Positions 22,241 to 34,251 of a stretch of DNA of 64,000 bases are shown piece after piece. The position numbers were made by a program, and so were the translations under genes. The notes below the pieces were generated by a model that worked only from the letters and a program-made list of their open reading frames with translations, searched no databases and was not told the origin of the DNA. The stretch is from Mercurialis annua (lineage: Eukaryota; Streptophyta; Magnoliopsida; Malpighiales; Euphorbiaceae): assembly GCF_937616625.2 (NCBI RefSeq), contig NC_065571.1, positions 17,114,501 to 17,178,500 on the forward strand. Direction: 5' to 3'. Positions within the stretch are counted from its first letter, which is position 1. Every line of letters starts with the position of its first letter.

Positions 22241-24017
22241 TGTAACATCTCGTATTTTTAAGGGATTAAATATTACGACGTGTCTAATATTTTATTAGAC
22301 GGGAGTACGTAAATTAAATTAAAGATAAATTTAATTTACAAGTGTGGATAAAAGTATATTGTGGCAATAGGATTTCAAATTTAAATTTTTGAAATTTAAA
22401 TTTGGATATTTATATAGTTAACGGGGATAATATAAACTTATTAATTGGATGCAGAATAATTCATAAGTCCCGTGCGAATAGTTTTGGTGCCAATATTCGC
22501 GAAATATTTAAAAAAGGTTATCGTGAAAATTTGATAAAATTTAGAAGTAGAAATTTTATCAAGTGCGGCCAATATAGGCCTAATAAATCAAAAATAATTT
22601 ATTAAAAATAAAATATAAGTCAGATGAGAATAAAATTATATTTTATTCGTCCGTTTCTCGATTCTAACTCCGTTTTTCGATTCTAACTCCGTTTCTTCGA
22701 CGATTATTCAAGTAATCGAGGTATTAAACCCGTATTAAAAGTTTATTTCGATATATTTGGAATATATATTCGTTTATAAACGGTTACCAAATCGAACGAT
22801 CGTTTTAAACGTCAGAATTGTGATTGGATTGTGTATATGTATAATAGGACGTTAAATTCACGTTTTGCAGTGTTCCGGACGTCCCAAGCACGTCAGAATA
22901 CCCGAAAATTAAGCTTCCTCGGGCTGAATTCATGGTTGCACGGTCGTGCAGCTACCTGGTGTGCCTTGCACAGCAGGTTTGACGTAGAAGGGGAGGGGAA
23001 TTTCTCGGGGCCTTTTTCCCTATTTGTTCGATGTGATTTCTTCGAACCAAAAGTGTTTAAAAACAATTGTTATTTTAAAAGTAAAATGAAAAGAGATTTA
23101 AACCTAAACCTAAATACTTTTAAAAAGAGATTTTTAAAGTAAAGTTAAACGTTTAAATATGACTTTAAAAAGAGTCAAAGTTGACGTTTAACCGGTTTAA
23201 AAAGAATTAGCAAACGATGTTACTAAATAATTAGTATACGACTGTGAATTGTTTTGACAATCAAGTCGATACTATTAAACGATTTTATTTAGGTATTTCT
23301 ATACCTAAAAGGACTTCTAGAGTGAAGTCTAAACGTTTTCTCAAGGTAAAAACGGTTTAAATGTTTTTTGAAAATAAAGAGACCATAAATGTTACGTGTT
23401 ATGTGAATTAAATGATTTGATTAAACCCATGTTTCAGGACCTAGATGTTTATACCAGAAATAAGTATTGATGCGTTGTCTTGTGTGTTTTGTATGTTTGA
23501 TCCGACTAGCTGTTCAATAGTCAAACCAGGATTCAGGGGAGTCTGTCACATATATAACGAGGCTAAGTAGTAACTTAGCAGTACTGTGAGTTTACGTGTT
23601 TACTTTTGAATATCATTATTCAACTGTTTTAAATCCATAAATCGCAGTAGTATAACTTAGCCAAGAGAGATCCATTGGAACGAGCTACCTATTGGGCGAC
23701 AATAGGGTTGCGTGATCACCGACACTGATTGTAGATGTACTTCTATCGAGGTATAGAGGTATGTCTGGCGTGTTAAGTCATTGGAAAAGTGAATGCCTTG
23801 ACTTAACGGGTAAACCCCGAGACGGTAGTAATACGGTTACGGTCGCAGATAAAACTGCGAAGGTAGTTTCTGATTACGGTCCAGGTACCAAAGATATAGA
23901 AGTGGACGGTAGTGATTTAATTCACGGTCCTTATTCTGTTGTCTATAAGCTTGTGAGTCGATTTTTTCTGTTTGGACAGTTGTGGACTAGGGTTTCATAT
24001 GGATCGACAAATTGGTA

Positions 24018-24085
<68 letters not shown>

Positions 24086-24907
24086 TTTAATATATATGAT
24101 GTGATTTTGATATTTATATGTAAAATGTTTACTCACTCATAAATATTTATTTTTATTACCCAGTTGTTGTTTTCCATTTAGGTTAGTCGAGCTTCCACAT
24201 TCCTACTTCAGAGGATCTCTTCTTTTGGGTATTGTACATAGGATTTTGTACTCTTAGTGTGCTGCAGTAGTATAAGTGTAATATGCCAGCAGCCGTGCCA
24301 CTAGTCCTCTGTTTAGATACTCGTATAGGATTTAGGGCACGTGTGTATACCTTTTGGATGGCTGCTTAGTGGCATACTGTATCCAGTTACCGAGTCGGCC
24401 TCGTGTACTTTTGGGAGGGTCAAAAGCAGTATGTTTTATATACGCCGGCTATGTGTAACCGGTCCACTGTGTATTTTAATATGTTTAATGCCACCATTGC
24501 GAGATGCAGAGGTGTCCGCATTATTTTATTAAGCATATTAACTGTGGCATATGGTTTGGAATAGGGCTGCCTATGTGTTAAGGCAAGCGAGACTTAAGTC
24601 CTTTGTTTCCAGTGATCATCACGCCAAGTTTTTAGAAGGAAGCAAGGGTCGAGATAACGAGGTTATCTAACCAGTACTTTTGAAAACCAGATTTTGCTTA
24701 TATGTATATTTCAGAAATGTGTTTGAGTTAAACGAGAAAAGTTTTAACTGTATATTTTGAAAACGGATCGTACGCGAGGTATGTTCCAGTAACAATATTT
24801 GCAAAAACATTCTAGAGGTTCTAGACTTGCTACGGGTTTTGGAACAACCATTCCCATACCCTAGCATCGGTCGTGACTTGGATTAGGATAGAATTCGGAT
24901 CGTGACA
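22241..24907 (+). repeat. E2 5' LTR
   Basis: It is 2667 bp and ends GGATCGTGACA. Relative to the 3' LTR it has about 1.85 kb extra (about 22820-24675) and lacks about 250 bp near 22625. It carries a single strong CpG palindrome, TGCACGGTCGTGCA (22937-22950), and a (TA)n run. Confidence 0.88.
24024..24082. repeat. (TA)n microsatellite
   Basis: Almost sixty bases of uninterrupted TA dinucleotides inside the E2 5' LTR. Confidence 0.97.
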
Positions 24908-24911
24908 AAGG

Positions 24912-24923
24912 TGGTATCAAAGC
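24912..24923 (+). other. E2 primer binding site (initiator tRNA-Met type)
   Basis: TGGTATCAAAGC lies four bases after the LTR and differs in one base from the usual TGGTATCAGAGC. Confidence 0.85.
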
Positions 24924-25439
24924 AACGTTTTAACTACTCGACCATCTGAAGTACTATTGTTGATACTGTTAAGTAAGTTGTGTTAGGTATTATGGGGATT
25001 CCTAGTAGACTATTGCAGCAGCATAGGATTCGAGCCATGTCTTGATTAGTTTTCAGTTGTTGAAAACATTCAGCTATAAGTAGCAATCCGTATACCTGTG
25101 TTGTGTATATGTGATGTTTGATCAGGAACATATGAGATGTTCTTGTGTTTGAAACGCGACGCTAACGAGGGAACATGTGAGATGTTCCTGTGTTCGAGAC
25201 GCACTATTAATGCAATGTCGAATGGTCAGATCAATTGACCACTATTCAAAGAAGTCGATTCTGTTCGAATATAGAACGAGGTGAAGATTTTAGAAGAATC
25301 ATTTGTTCGAGGAAATAGTTAGATTTTTTCTGAACTATGTGTGATTGTTATGTGTTTTGTTTATATTTGTTCATACGGTGTTACGTGTTATATGGAAAAA
25401 AAAGTGTTTTTCTATAACTGTTATATCGGCTACTCGCGT

Positions 25440-26213
25440 TATGGCTACATGTGTTTCAGTATGTCTGGGCCTAGTTGAGCTCAGCTACATGTTGTGCCTG
25501 ATCCACATGGTTGCCCGATCAGCCAGTTATGCCTGACCTGTTTGTACCATTAGAGGCTGAAGATTTTGCTTTAGTTTATGAGATGGATACGAATGATGAT
25601 TCTATCAGGTTAGAGGATCTGGAAAGATCAATGGGTGACATAGATATTACAGACAACAGTGATGGATCTGTATCTGATGCGAAAACTACACTAGCCTATA
25701 CATGGTTTAGGCTAGATCAGTACTTAGCAGAGGTGAACCATCTGAGAAGTGTTCAAGAAAGGATGGGTCATTTCCCAAATCATAAATGGGAGGATGTATG
25801 CAAGAATGAGGATCTAGAAGGATCAATGGAGGTCTAAATTCTTAATAGACTAAGGCATTATCTGAGTATGTTCACGAAAGAGAATCTACCAGTAGGAGCC
25901 TATGCCATAGAGTTCCGTAGAATAAGTGAAGAGGTTCCTAAATTGATGAGAGATGGAGTTGGAGTTGGTGAGATTTGTGAGAGGCTTGGGTCCAGAGCTC
26001 GAGGAACTGCTGGCGGAGCAATCTGACTCAGTGATGTATTTGGCTGGATGTGCCAGACAGATTGAGCAGCGATTGGTGAGTAACAATACACCACCACAGC
26101 CATTCTACTACATCAAACCTGATGAGCCAACCTACACATTTCCTAGAGTTAGTAGGTCTGAAGTTGAGTGGATCAACCTTTACTTTGACAGCGAGGGGGA
26201 AAAAGGAAAATGA
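25440..26213 (+). pseudogene. E2 gag-like remnant
   Basis: The first open part (25511-25837) is acidic and ends with a stop. After it, in a continuing frame, TKENLPVGAYAIEFRRISEE is seen, then a frameshift to LVRFVRGLGPELEELLAEQS and YLAGCARQIEQRL. The RYVRGLGPE-type phrase and MARRIE/CARQIE phrase occur in the same order in the E1 gag (30850-30960), so the two remnants are homologous retrotransposon gag proteins. No zinc knuckle was found. Confidence 0.75.
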
Positions 26214-27383
26214 AAACTTGTGCGCCGATGCTGACGAGGAAAAGGTCCGATGATTCGAGACGCACCACCGCCTCGACAATCATCATCATGTATTATTTAG
26301 ATATGTGTCATATGTTTAAGTTAAGTACGTTTATGTGTTTTAGTATGAGATACTAAAACTAGGAAGCATAAAGTACATATAAGAATATCCATAAACAAGA
26401 ACACACATACTAATGAATAATAATTGTTAATAAACAGCCTGGCGATGAATAATAACATAAAAAGATAAATGTTAAATAAAGAACAATAAAGCCTAATGTG
26501 AGGATTAGGAAACCTTGAAATGGCACAGAGACATAATTTGAAAGAAACTTATTAAAGTTTTGTTTTACAGTTTAAGCGTATAATTGTGCTCAGATGCATT
26601 AAAGGTGCATGTTGCAAAAATCACTATAGAAGAAGCATACCTGAATTTTATATATATTATATATATACATAAAATGATTTTGATTAGGGCATGCATCATA
26701 TATATTGATATATCAATATATCAAACGAAAAGTGAATTGAGATAACAACTCTTTGAGGATGAGAGATGTCATCACCCTAAAGCACAATTGTATGAAAAAG
26801 GTATTAAACCGTGAATTTGAGAATTCACAATTTGTTTGAAAAGTGAGATTTAAAAAGGCCCGCAGGCGGGACAAATTATAATTGTCTAAAAAATTGTATT
26901 CGTATTTGTTAAGCGTCAGTGTACGCGAGACAAAACTGTATTTGCTCAAACAAAAACTCTGTGATAATGACATGGTAGATGGGAAAAAGGGGATAAAGAA
27001 TAACTGTTTTTATTATAAAGACCTAAATTCTAATGTTTCATACCGAGACATTAAAGATTAATGAAAATAGGGGAAGAGTAGAGGAAGTAAGAATCTACAT
27101 TCTTGCTCAGGTATAAACTTATGTAAGTTTAGTGGTGAACTTTTGCGATGAATAAAAGTTCGAGAGTAGACAGTAAAAAAATTGTCGTGAATGAGATAAG
27201 AGAGTAGGATCTAATTGAACACGGCTCAGCTTGTTTGACTTCAAGTAAACTATATGTGAACAAAGTCATACATACGTGTTTAATTAAACGGATTGGAGAT
27301 CAGACTTACAGACAGCGGATATGTCAGTAATGGACATATCTCTTGAATCCATACGTGTGGATAGATAAACCAAAAGTGTGAGA
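26214..27383 (+). other. E2 non-coding interior, left part
   Basis: Purine-rich, stop-rich sequence where pol would be expected. It contains the conserved structured segment (26579-26793) and a GC hairpin (26859-26870). The last bases GGAGT (27384-27388) are the E1 target site. Confidence 0.7.
26579..26793 (+). ncRNA. conserved structured segment in E2 interior
   Basis: It is framed by ATAATTGTGCTCAGATGC at the left and AGCACAATTGTAT at the right, which can pair (AATTGTGCT with AGCACAATT). Near the right end is ACTCTTTGAGGATGAGAGATG followed by TCATCAC, where GATGA and TCATC can form a hairpin. The same blocks occur in E1 at 31731-31913. That it acts as an RNA signal is inference. Confidence 0.5.
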
Positions 27384-27388
27384 GGAGT

Positions 27389-29768
27389 TGTAATACCCCA
27401 AAATGTTTAATTATCTAATTGGACCACGTGTCCAGTTTTGAGATGCCAGACTGGCAATATCGGAAGGTTTTCCGATAAGAATTAGATAAATAAGCTTTAA
27501 ATAGGACGGTTTGGGGAAAGTAATGGAACAGAAATTAATAATATATTTCAATTCTAAGGTTAGAATTGGAATTATAAGGAAAAATGTCAAGAAAGGTACA
27601 AAATAAAGTACAGGGACCAAAGTGGAAATTTAGCCACTTTGTGTCGAAAGCGGCAATTTCAGATTTTGGACGGGAAAGTATAAATATCGAGCTTCGTATT
27701 ATTTATTGGATATAAATAATACGTATAAGTTATAATTTAAGAGTTTATCGATTTAGTTATGGACTAAATCGTACGAAAGAAAAGTTTAAAAGATAGATGA
27801 TAATAAACAAAAAGAACAAGGACCAAAGTGGAATTTTAACCAAGAAATATAAGAAGAGGAAATTGAATAGAGGAAGCAGTGGAAGGATCGAGAGAAATTA
27901 AGAGATTATCGACGATACCGTCGTTTCGCCGCCGTTTCGCCGTTCGACGTCCGATTCAAGTGGTTTTCGCGGCGATCTCTTCAGAATCGAATTCTCTATC
28001 GATCCTAAGCTTTGTTTCAAGGTAAATATCTTGATATTTGGTGGAAAATTTGAATTAAATGGTAGTTTGGTATAAAATGGAAATTTATTGATTTTAACTC
28101 GATTCTTAGCGTTTTTGGAAAAACTAAAATACGGGTTCTATCGGAAATGAAGTGTTTGGTGTGTATGGCGAGAGATAGCACGACGGGAAGCCTGGAAACG
28201 ATGTTTCCGGGGGGCGGCGTGTGAATCGCACATCCGTGGTGTGCGGACGCACACCACCCTGTGCGGGCGCGCATTGGGTCCGCGGGGACCAAAGTGGACT
28301 TTTTGCCCGAGGGATTAAAATGGACTTTTAGCCCTAGTTGAACAGGATTTCAATATTTTTGAATATTAGACCCTAAAAAGATTAAGGACCCCGATAATTC
28401 GAAAAATAAAGTTTTAGCTCGACGTTTTACGCGAGTAGCAATAATAAAAAATGCTAAGGACATTATACGTTTCTCGAATACGAGAAATAGAGTTCGATAT
28501 ATTGTTAATACGATAAAGGAATAATTGAGTGCACGGATAACATAAGAATAAACCTAAACCCTAGAATTTGATAGTAATATACGTATAAAAACACAAGGTA
28601 AATATCTAACTATAACCGTGAATTATTATGTATCAGACGTATCAGCGAGCAGAGAGGTCAGTAGACGTGGTATAGCGAGGGCATATCATTTCATAGACCA
28701 CGTCATTGAATGGATTGCGGTCACTGTGAGTTGCACTTTACTTTCGTGTATTATATATATAAAGTTAATTTATATAGATATGTATATTGTTTTTACGCAT
28801 CGCATGTTATATGATTTGATTAAATGCTATATGTTTCTATTAAGTTTATTTACGAGAACTAGTATGTGATCCGAAGAAACTAGCTACCTATTGGGTGTCA
28901 ATAGGCTGTGTGATCACCAGTATTGAGTCAGTCTAGTGTGTTTGCATTTGAGAAATGATTGTATGATATGATATGAATTCGATACGAGAGTGAACTCGGC
29001 TACGGTGTAGTCTGGAAGTCCTCGTATCTAGTGGGCTGGGCCCACCAGTGAGTTGGACTCACAACTTGAGATTTATGATTGGGTTGAACGATATACGATT
29101 ATTCATGAGATGTGTCGCATGCTAGGATATTAGTTTCGTACGGATCAAATACCTATTTATATGTTTTATATTATTGTTTTCTTTAGATGCGATGCTATGT
29201 TTTTATATTAATACCGTTAGTAAAATGCAACCTCACTCAGTATTTTCCCAAATACGGACCCCTCACCTTTGACGTCTTGCAGGTACTTAGTATGTGGACC
29301 TAGCTAGAGGCCAATTTTGAAGTCCAGAAGTCAGCTGTGTATGTATAGTATCTGACTTCTGTGAATACTGCAGTAGTGGTCCAGTGCCGACAGAGTCGTA
29401 GCCTGACAGCAGTACATCTTTGATTGTGTAATTCACTTGCTGTCTTGTTTATATGTTTTGATAGGCTATGTATAATATGTTTGTTCACGGCATCAGAGGC
29501 CGGAGATATGCTTGATACACTAACTGGTGTGTATAGTACCGCAAGGCCAGTTCGTACAGCGTGCGGTAACTAGAGCCCGCGAGGTTTTAAATAGTTAGTG
29601 TAAATATTTTGGTTATATATTATATTCGTTTATTTGCTTCTGTTGTGCTGTGTTATCTGTTTATTATTTTGCGAAAAATAAATAGTGATTTGAGGCTTGC
29701 TACGGGTTCCGGAGCTACCACTCCCGTTCCCTAGCGCCGGTTGCGGCTCCATATTTTGGATCGTGACA
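27389..29768 (+). repeat. E1 5' LTR
   Basis: 2380 bp. A TATA-like TATAAAA lies at 28584-28590. The palindromic segment (28192-28275) has about two palindromes, fewer than the 3' LTR. Confidence 0.92.
28192..28275 (+). promoter_or_regulatory. short palindrome array in E1 5' LTR
   Basis: It contains GTGTGAATCGCACA and GTGTGCGGACGCACAC, plus a CGGAAAC/GTTTCCG pair just before. It lies about 300 bp upstream of the TATA-like box. Confidence 0.6.
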
Positions 29769-29772
29769 ATGT

Positions 29773-29784
29773 TGGTATCAGAGC
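29773..29784 (+). other. E1 primer binding site (initiator tRNA-Met)
   Basis: TGGTATCAGAGC, the classic plant retrotransposon primer site, four bases after the LTR. Confidence 0.93.
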
Positions 29785-29876
29785 AGTTGGTCCAGTTACC
29801 ACTGCAAATTTGTTTTGATGTTTGTTTGAGAGCAGTTGGTCCAGCTACCACTGCTAGTTTGTTTTGGATGTCTGTC
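29781..29876 (+). repeat. 48-bp tandem duplication overlapping the primer site
   Basis: GAGCAGTTGGTCCAG begins at 29781 and again at 29829 (period 48). The last bases of the primer site are included in the first copy, so the leader just after priming was duplicated. Confidence 0.8.
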
Positions 29877-30222
29877 GGAATTGTGAAACTCTGTCAGTAA
29901 GTAAGCCTAGGAACTACTGCAGCAAGAGTCGGACCTTAGTTGTCTGTATTTGTTTGATATGTGCATTAGTGATATATGGTACAGCGCGTGTGAACCAGGG
30001 CTATCAAGTTAGTAAGTAAATGATTAGTATCTACGTATGCGAACGACTGAGACAACTAAGTGTTTATTACTTGCGCTGGGATTGTTAAATGGCTATCTGC
30101 GTGCGAACTACGTGCGGCGGAATTAAATGCTACATGTTCACAACATTTTATAAGTTGATATTGGAATTGCGTGTGGAAATGGGCTCAGATGGTCGCTTAT
30201 GTTTGAAATTGTTTCTTTTCAG

Positions 30223-30975
30223 CATGTCTTGGCAGAACGGAGCTCACTCGCATGCTGAGGAAGAACGGGAGGAAGCACCTCCTATATATCAGAATGGATT
30301 TCACAACAAAATAGACGAACCATCTGGGGTCCATTAGAGCGGATTCCACGCAGACAATAGGAGATCGCCAGGAATTTATCAAAATGGCTATATGTTTGTA
30401 TCGGAGATTGGTAGTTCTTCTGGCAACAGAGGTAAAGTACACTCGCCAGAAATAGAATATAGTGAAGAAGATGAAGAGAAAGCGGAGAAGATCCGGAAGA
30501 GGACCCTGAAGAAGATCCGGAGGAGGATCCAGAAGAGGAATTAGAAGAAGAGGCAGAAGAAGAAGATCCTCAGGAGGAAGAGTTTGAAGAAGAGAAACTG
30601 TTAGATGAATCAGAGGTTGAACAGTACAGAAGTGAGCATTTCTGGTCTAGGGTGCAGAGATATCGTGACTTGAGAGAAGATGCAGACATAGCAAATGGTC
30701 AGGCACAGATAGATCTAGACCAAGTCAGGAGACAGATGCGCTCCTTTTCTCGAGGAATGCTAACTGTATGGATGTACTCGTCTGATTTTCTACGGATGGT
30801 TGAGGGAGTCCCTGATCTGAACGAAGGCAACAGAACCATCAACCGTAGATATGTCAGAGGTTTAGGACCCGAGTTTGCTGAGTTGTATGAGTACGTAGGT
30901 GAGCATTTTGGCACGCTCACTACGATGGCCCGTAGGATCGAGACTGAGCATGATTGGGCGGGCGATCCAGTATGA
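30223..30975 (+). pseudogene. E1 gag-like remnant
   Basis: A start MSWQNGAHSHAEEEREEAPP at 30223 is followed by a stop at 30335. An acidic low-complexity stretch encoded by GAA/GAG/GAT repeats (about 30457-30610) leads into an open frame (30652-30975) with WSRVQRYRDLREDADI just before and within it, RSFSRGMLTVWMYSSDFLRM, VRGLGPEFAELYEYVGEHF and MARRIETEH. The order and wording match the E2 gag remnant. A stop follows DWAGDPV. No zinc knuckle and no protease follow. Confidence 0.8.
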
Positions 30976-33900
30976 CCCTTCTATTTTAGACGTGAGTACC
31001 ACCCAGACTACGTCAGCACGTCCTCTAGAATTAGAACTAACCCTTACTTTGTGCAAAGAGGCGGAAGTAACTCCGGTAGAACAGTTAGGGGCCGACACAC
31101 AGGCGTAGTCATTAGGGAACCTAGCGTTCCGCATCAGGCACCTCCAGGTATTAGCGATTCATATGCTTTGAGTATTAAGTTTATGTGTTTGCATTACTGT
31201 GCATATTTGACTGTTGCATTGCATGATAGAATGTCAATAATAGGATACGCCTATAGGATAATACCTCAGAAAGTGAAAACCTATAGGAAGCGCTGTTAAT
31301 AAACACGCGACCAATAAAAGAATATATAACCATAATTACAAAAATAATAATATAATAAACATCACATAATATATATTGTCGCAAACGTAATTCGTATATT
31401 ACGTTTTAGAAGCTGTAAAGGAAAATATAGATTACTGGAAGAGGAAATCAATGTGGAACATCGGTACTTGCATCTGTATATGATGTAGTACAGAATGTTG
31501 TAGAAGTGAATGTGGTGATTACAGCAGTAGAAAATTTTGAATTGAATTGAGTTATCGGAGATATGGAGAAAGAAGTGATGTGACTGAAGAACAGTCTGTA
31601 AATGACAGCAATACAAAAATTTGAAATATACCCAATAAGTATAAAGAAAGCCGTTAATAGTCGCAGAGCGTATAATCTAGAGTAAACTCACAATTTTATG
31701 AAAATTTTGACAGTTTTTACGGTTTTCAAGGTACAATTGTGCTCAGACATCGCATATGATATTGCATAATCACGATAGGAATGCATAAGAAAATGATTTT
31801 CAAAATGTAAATCTTGTATCATATCTTTATAATGATAAAGAAAATGCGATTTTGAGCAACTCTTTGGTGATGAGAGGTGTCATCACTCTAAGCTACAATT
31901 ATATTGACGATTTCAAACGATTTATAAAAAGTGATTTAAAAGAGCTGCGCAGCCAAAAGAAGTTTTAAAAATCGTTTTGTTCAGTAAGTAAACTCGGATA
32001 TAAAGCCCTGCGATGAATAGTAAAAGATTCTTAATAAATAAGAATAAAATTGTAAACGAAACCCCGATAATAGAAAAAAAGCCATGTTAATAATTATTGC
32101 AACAAAGCTAGTGAAGCTGGAAGAAAATATGAGTAAGGAGTTATCGCTGAAGAGCATACGCAATTAAGATGCGATGCGCTGACAATATTGAAGGAAACAA
32201 TATCTATCTTTATGATCGAATAAAGGATGAAATGACAGAGAATCATGTTAGACGAAGAAACGTAACGAATACATAAGAATGATAAATGTAATGATTATTC
32301 TTATGTTGAGATAAACTACGTAGCGATCGAGAGTTATATCGGAAGAGAGAAATTAAAAGTATAAAGGATGAGAAGACAATAGTATGAATGATAAACATTA
32401 AGTGATATTTTAAGGATATATAACCTTATCAATATCAGTGTTTGAAGATACATAAATAGAAAGAGAAGGGATACAAAACGACGAAGAAGATAATCTTGTA
32501 ATACGTGAAAGTTTGAAGTTAAAAAGATCCAGAGATAAATGATGTTAATTGTCTGATATTAAGTAAAGTTACTAATATCAGCATTAAGAGTTATAAGTTG
32601 CGTTAACAGAAAGGAGAAAGGTTAAGCGTAAAATTCTAACATAAGGAGAAAAGCACACGTATAGGCGTATGTGTCAGTAAATGTAAGAATTGTGGATATT
32701 ATGAAAGAAAGTATAATGAGGAAACTCATATACCCTCAAAATTTTACAAGATGATTAGAGACATGAAAAGTTTTAGAGATATGTCAGTTTGATTATCAGA
32801 AGAGAGCAGCAATACCAGAACTATTATAAACAGAGGAAAAACGTAATGAATACAGTAAGTAAAGAACAAGACGATACTTCATTGCTATTGGACAAATATG
32901 AGAATACTACATATAGGAAGTCACGATGTCATAAGGACGAAAGTCGATATTAATACAGAAAAGGCTAAGTTCATTAAGACAATTAGAGACCATGTTACAA
33001 GTGCTAAAGAAGCATAAGGTGTATAGAACAACAAAGTCGGAACTATTCCCTAATTTTGAGAGTTACAAAGTCAAGTACAATCTAAAATATTAAGAATAGT
33101 CGGAAAACACTTCAAGAAGGAGATGAAGGACAGAATAAAAATAAGCTGAGGAACGGTTACAATCAGTATTAAGATAGTAGACGGTGTATCAGATTCAACT
33201 TCACTAAGACACAACGATTATGATAGATGAAATGTAGTCTGAAAGGAACTAATTGAAAAAGGAACTAGGTGGTGAATGGTTGAAAAGAGAAATATGAATT
33301 AAAGATTTTCGCCTAGAGAAGAGCGTGGCAACAAGGGATGCCAACAAGATTAAAACCGTAGATTCATCGTTATAAGATGAATTCTCATGAAGGTATGAAT
33401 AAGATGAATACGATAGTAAGGATATGAATAACACGTCGATAACTATTCGAAGATAAACAAGATAGATAACAATATAAGGATTATCAAGTAGAGTAATTAG
33501 AGAGAAGTGAAGAGGATAAGAATACGTGTAGGATAGTAAACTAAAGCAATTGTACAAGCTATACGATTTAAAGTAACGTGAATTGAAACGTTTAAGACAA
33601 TGGTAAAGAATGAAGAATCACGACCGACAGAACGACGTGAAGCTCACGAGAGATTAAAAGAGCAAAGGAAAGAGAAAGATTGGTTAATGAGGAATGAAGT
33701 GTCAAACAATGATAGAAAGGAGTGAGAAATGACAAGAACTAGTTAAGAAAGGAAAGTGATAATTACAGACGATAGTAAAGATCATAAGTGCAGGTTATGA
33801 TTACGAGAGAAAACATTCATAGGAATATGAATAAAGTAAGTACGTCAGTAAGGATGAAATTGGCACGTCGTGACTATTCACATATAAAGGAGATGAATAG

Positions 33901-34239
33901 CAACCCGATAAGACAATCATTAGTGTCAACCATGTGGTAATGACGCAAGGACTATGACATCAAAAACACGTCCAAAACTATTCTATTTCGGGAAAGACAA
34001 CAGATAAGATAAAAGTAACAGTAAGAGGATTCTCAATGATATAACAGCAAGTAGCTATTAGGAGTTGGATAGACAATCGATTAGTGACATGTATGAAGTT
34101 ATGCCCATGCAAGGAAAGCTACGAGTGTAATTAAGAGCCTAAGTTGTAACTAAAAGTACTAAGGGATATCAAGGAAAGTATACGAACAATTTTTAAGATC
34201 CCAACAAGTTTTATGAAAATTCGAGGACGAATTTTTATA
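30976..34239 (+). other. E1 non-coding interior replacing pol
   Basis: About 3.3 kb of purine-rich sequence on the plus strand, dense in stops in all frames, where pol would be expected. I could not recognise any pol motif. It contains the structured segment 31731-31913 and the hairpin 31944-31953. Confidence 0.75.
31731..31913 (+). ncRNA. conserved structured segment in E1 interior
   Basis: Left edge GTACAATTGTGCTCAGA, right edge CTAAGCTACAATTATAT. Near the right end GTGATGA and TCATCAC form a perfect 7-bp hairpin around GAGGTG. Order and spacing match the E2 segment at 26579-26793. Confidence 0.5.
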
Positions 34240-34251
34240 AGGGGGGAAGAA
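34240..34251 (+). other. E1 polypurine tract
   Basis: AAGGGGGGAAGAA just before the 3' LTR, preceded by ATTCGAGGACGAATTTTTAT, a phrase characteristic of plant Tekay/Del-type chromoviruses. Confidence 0.88.

Noticed and set aside
24341..24532. Cysteine-rich 63-codon frame
   Set aside because: It lies inside the E2 5' LTR; the 3' LTR has lost this region. No support for coding.
28618..28869. Frame MNYYVSDVSASREV, present again at 35531
   Set aside because: It appears twice only because the two E1 LTRs are copies, and the second copy ends at a different stop. LTR sequence, not a gene.
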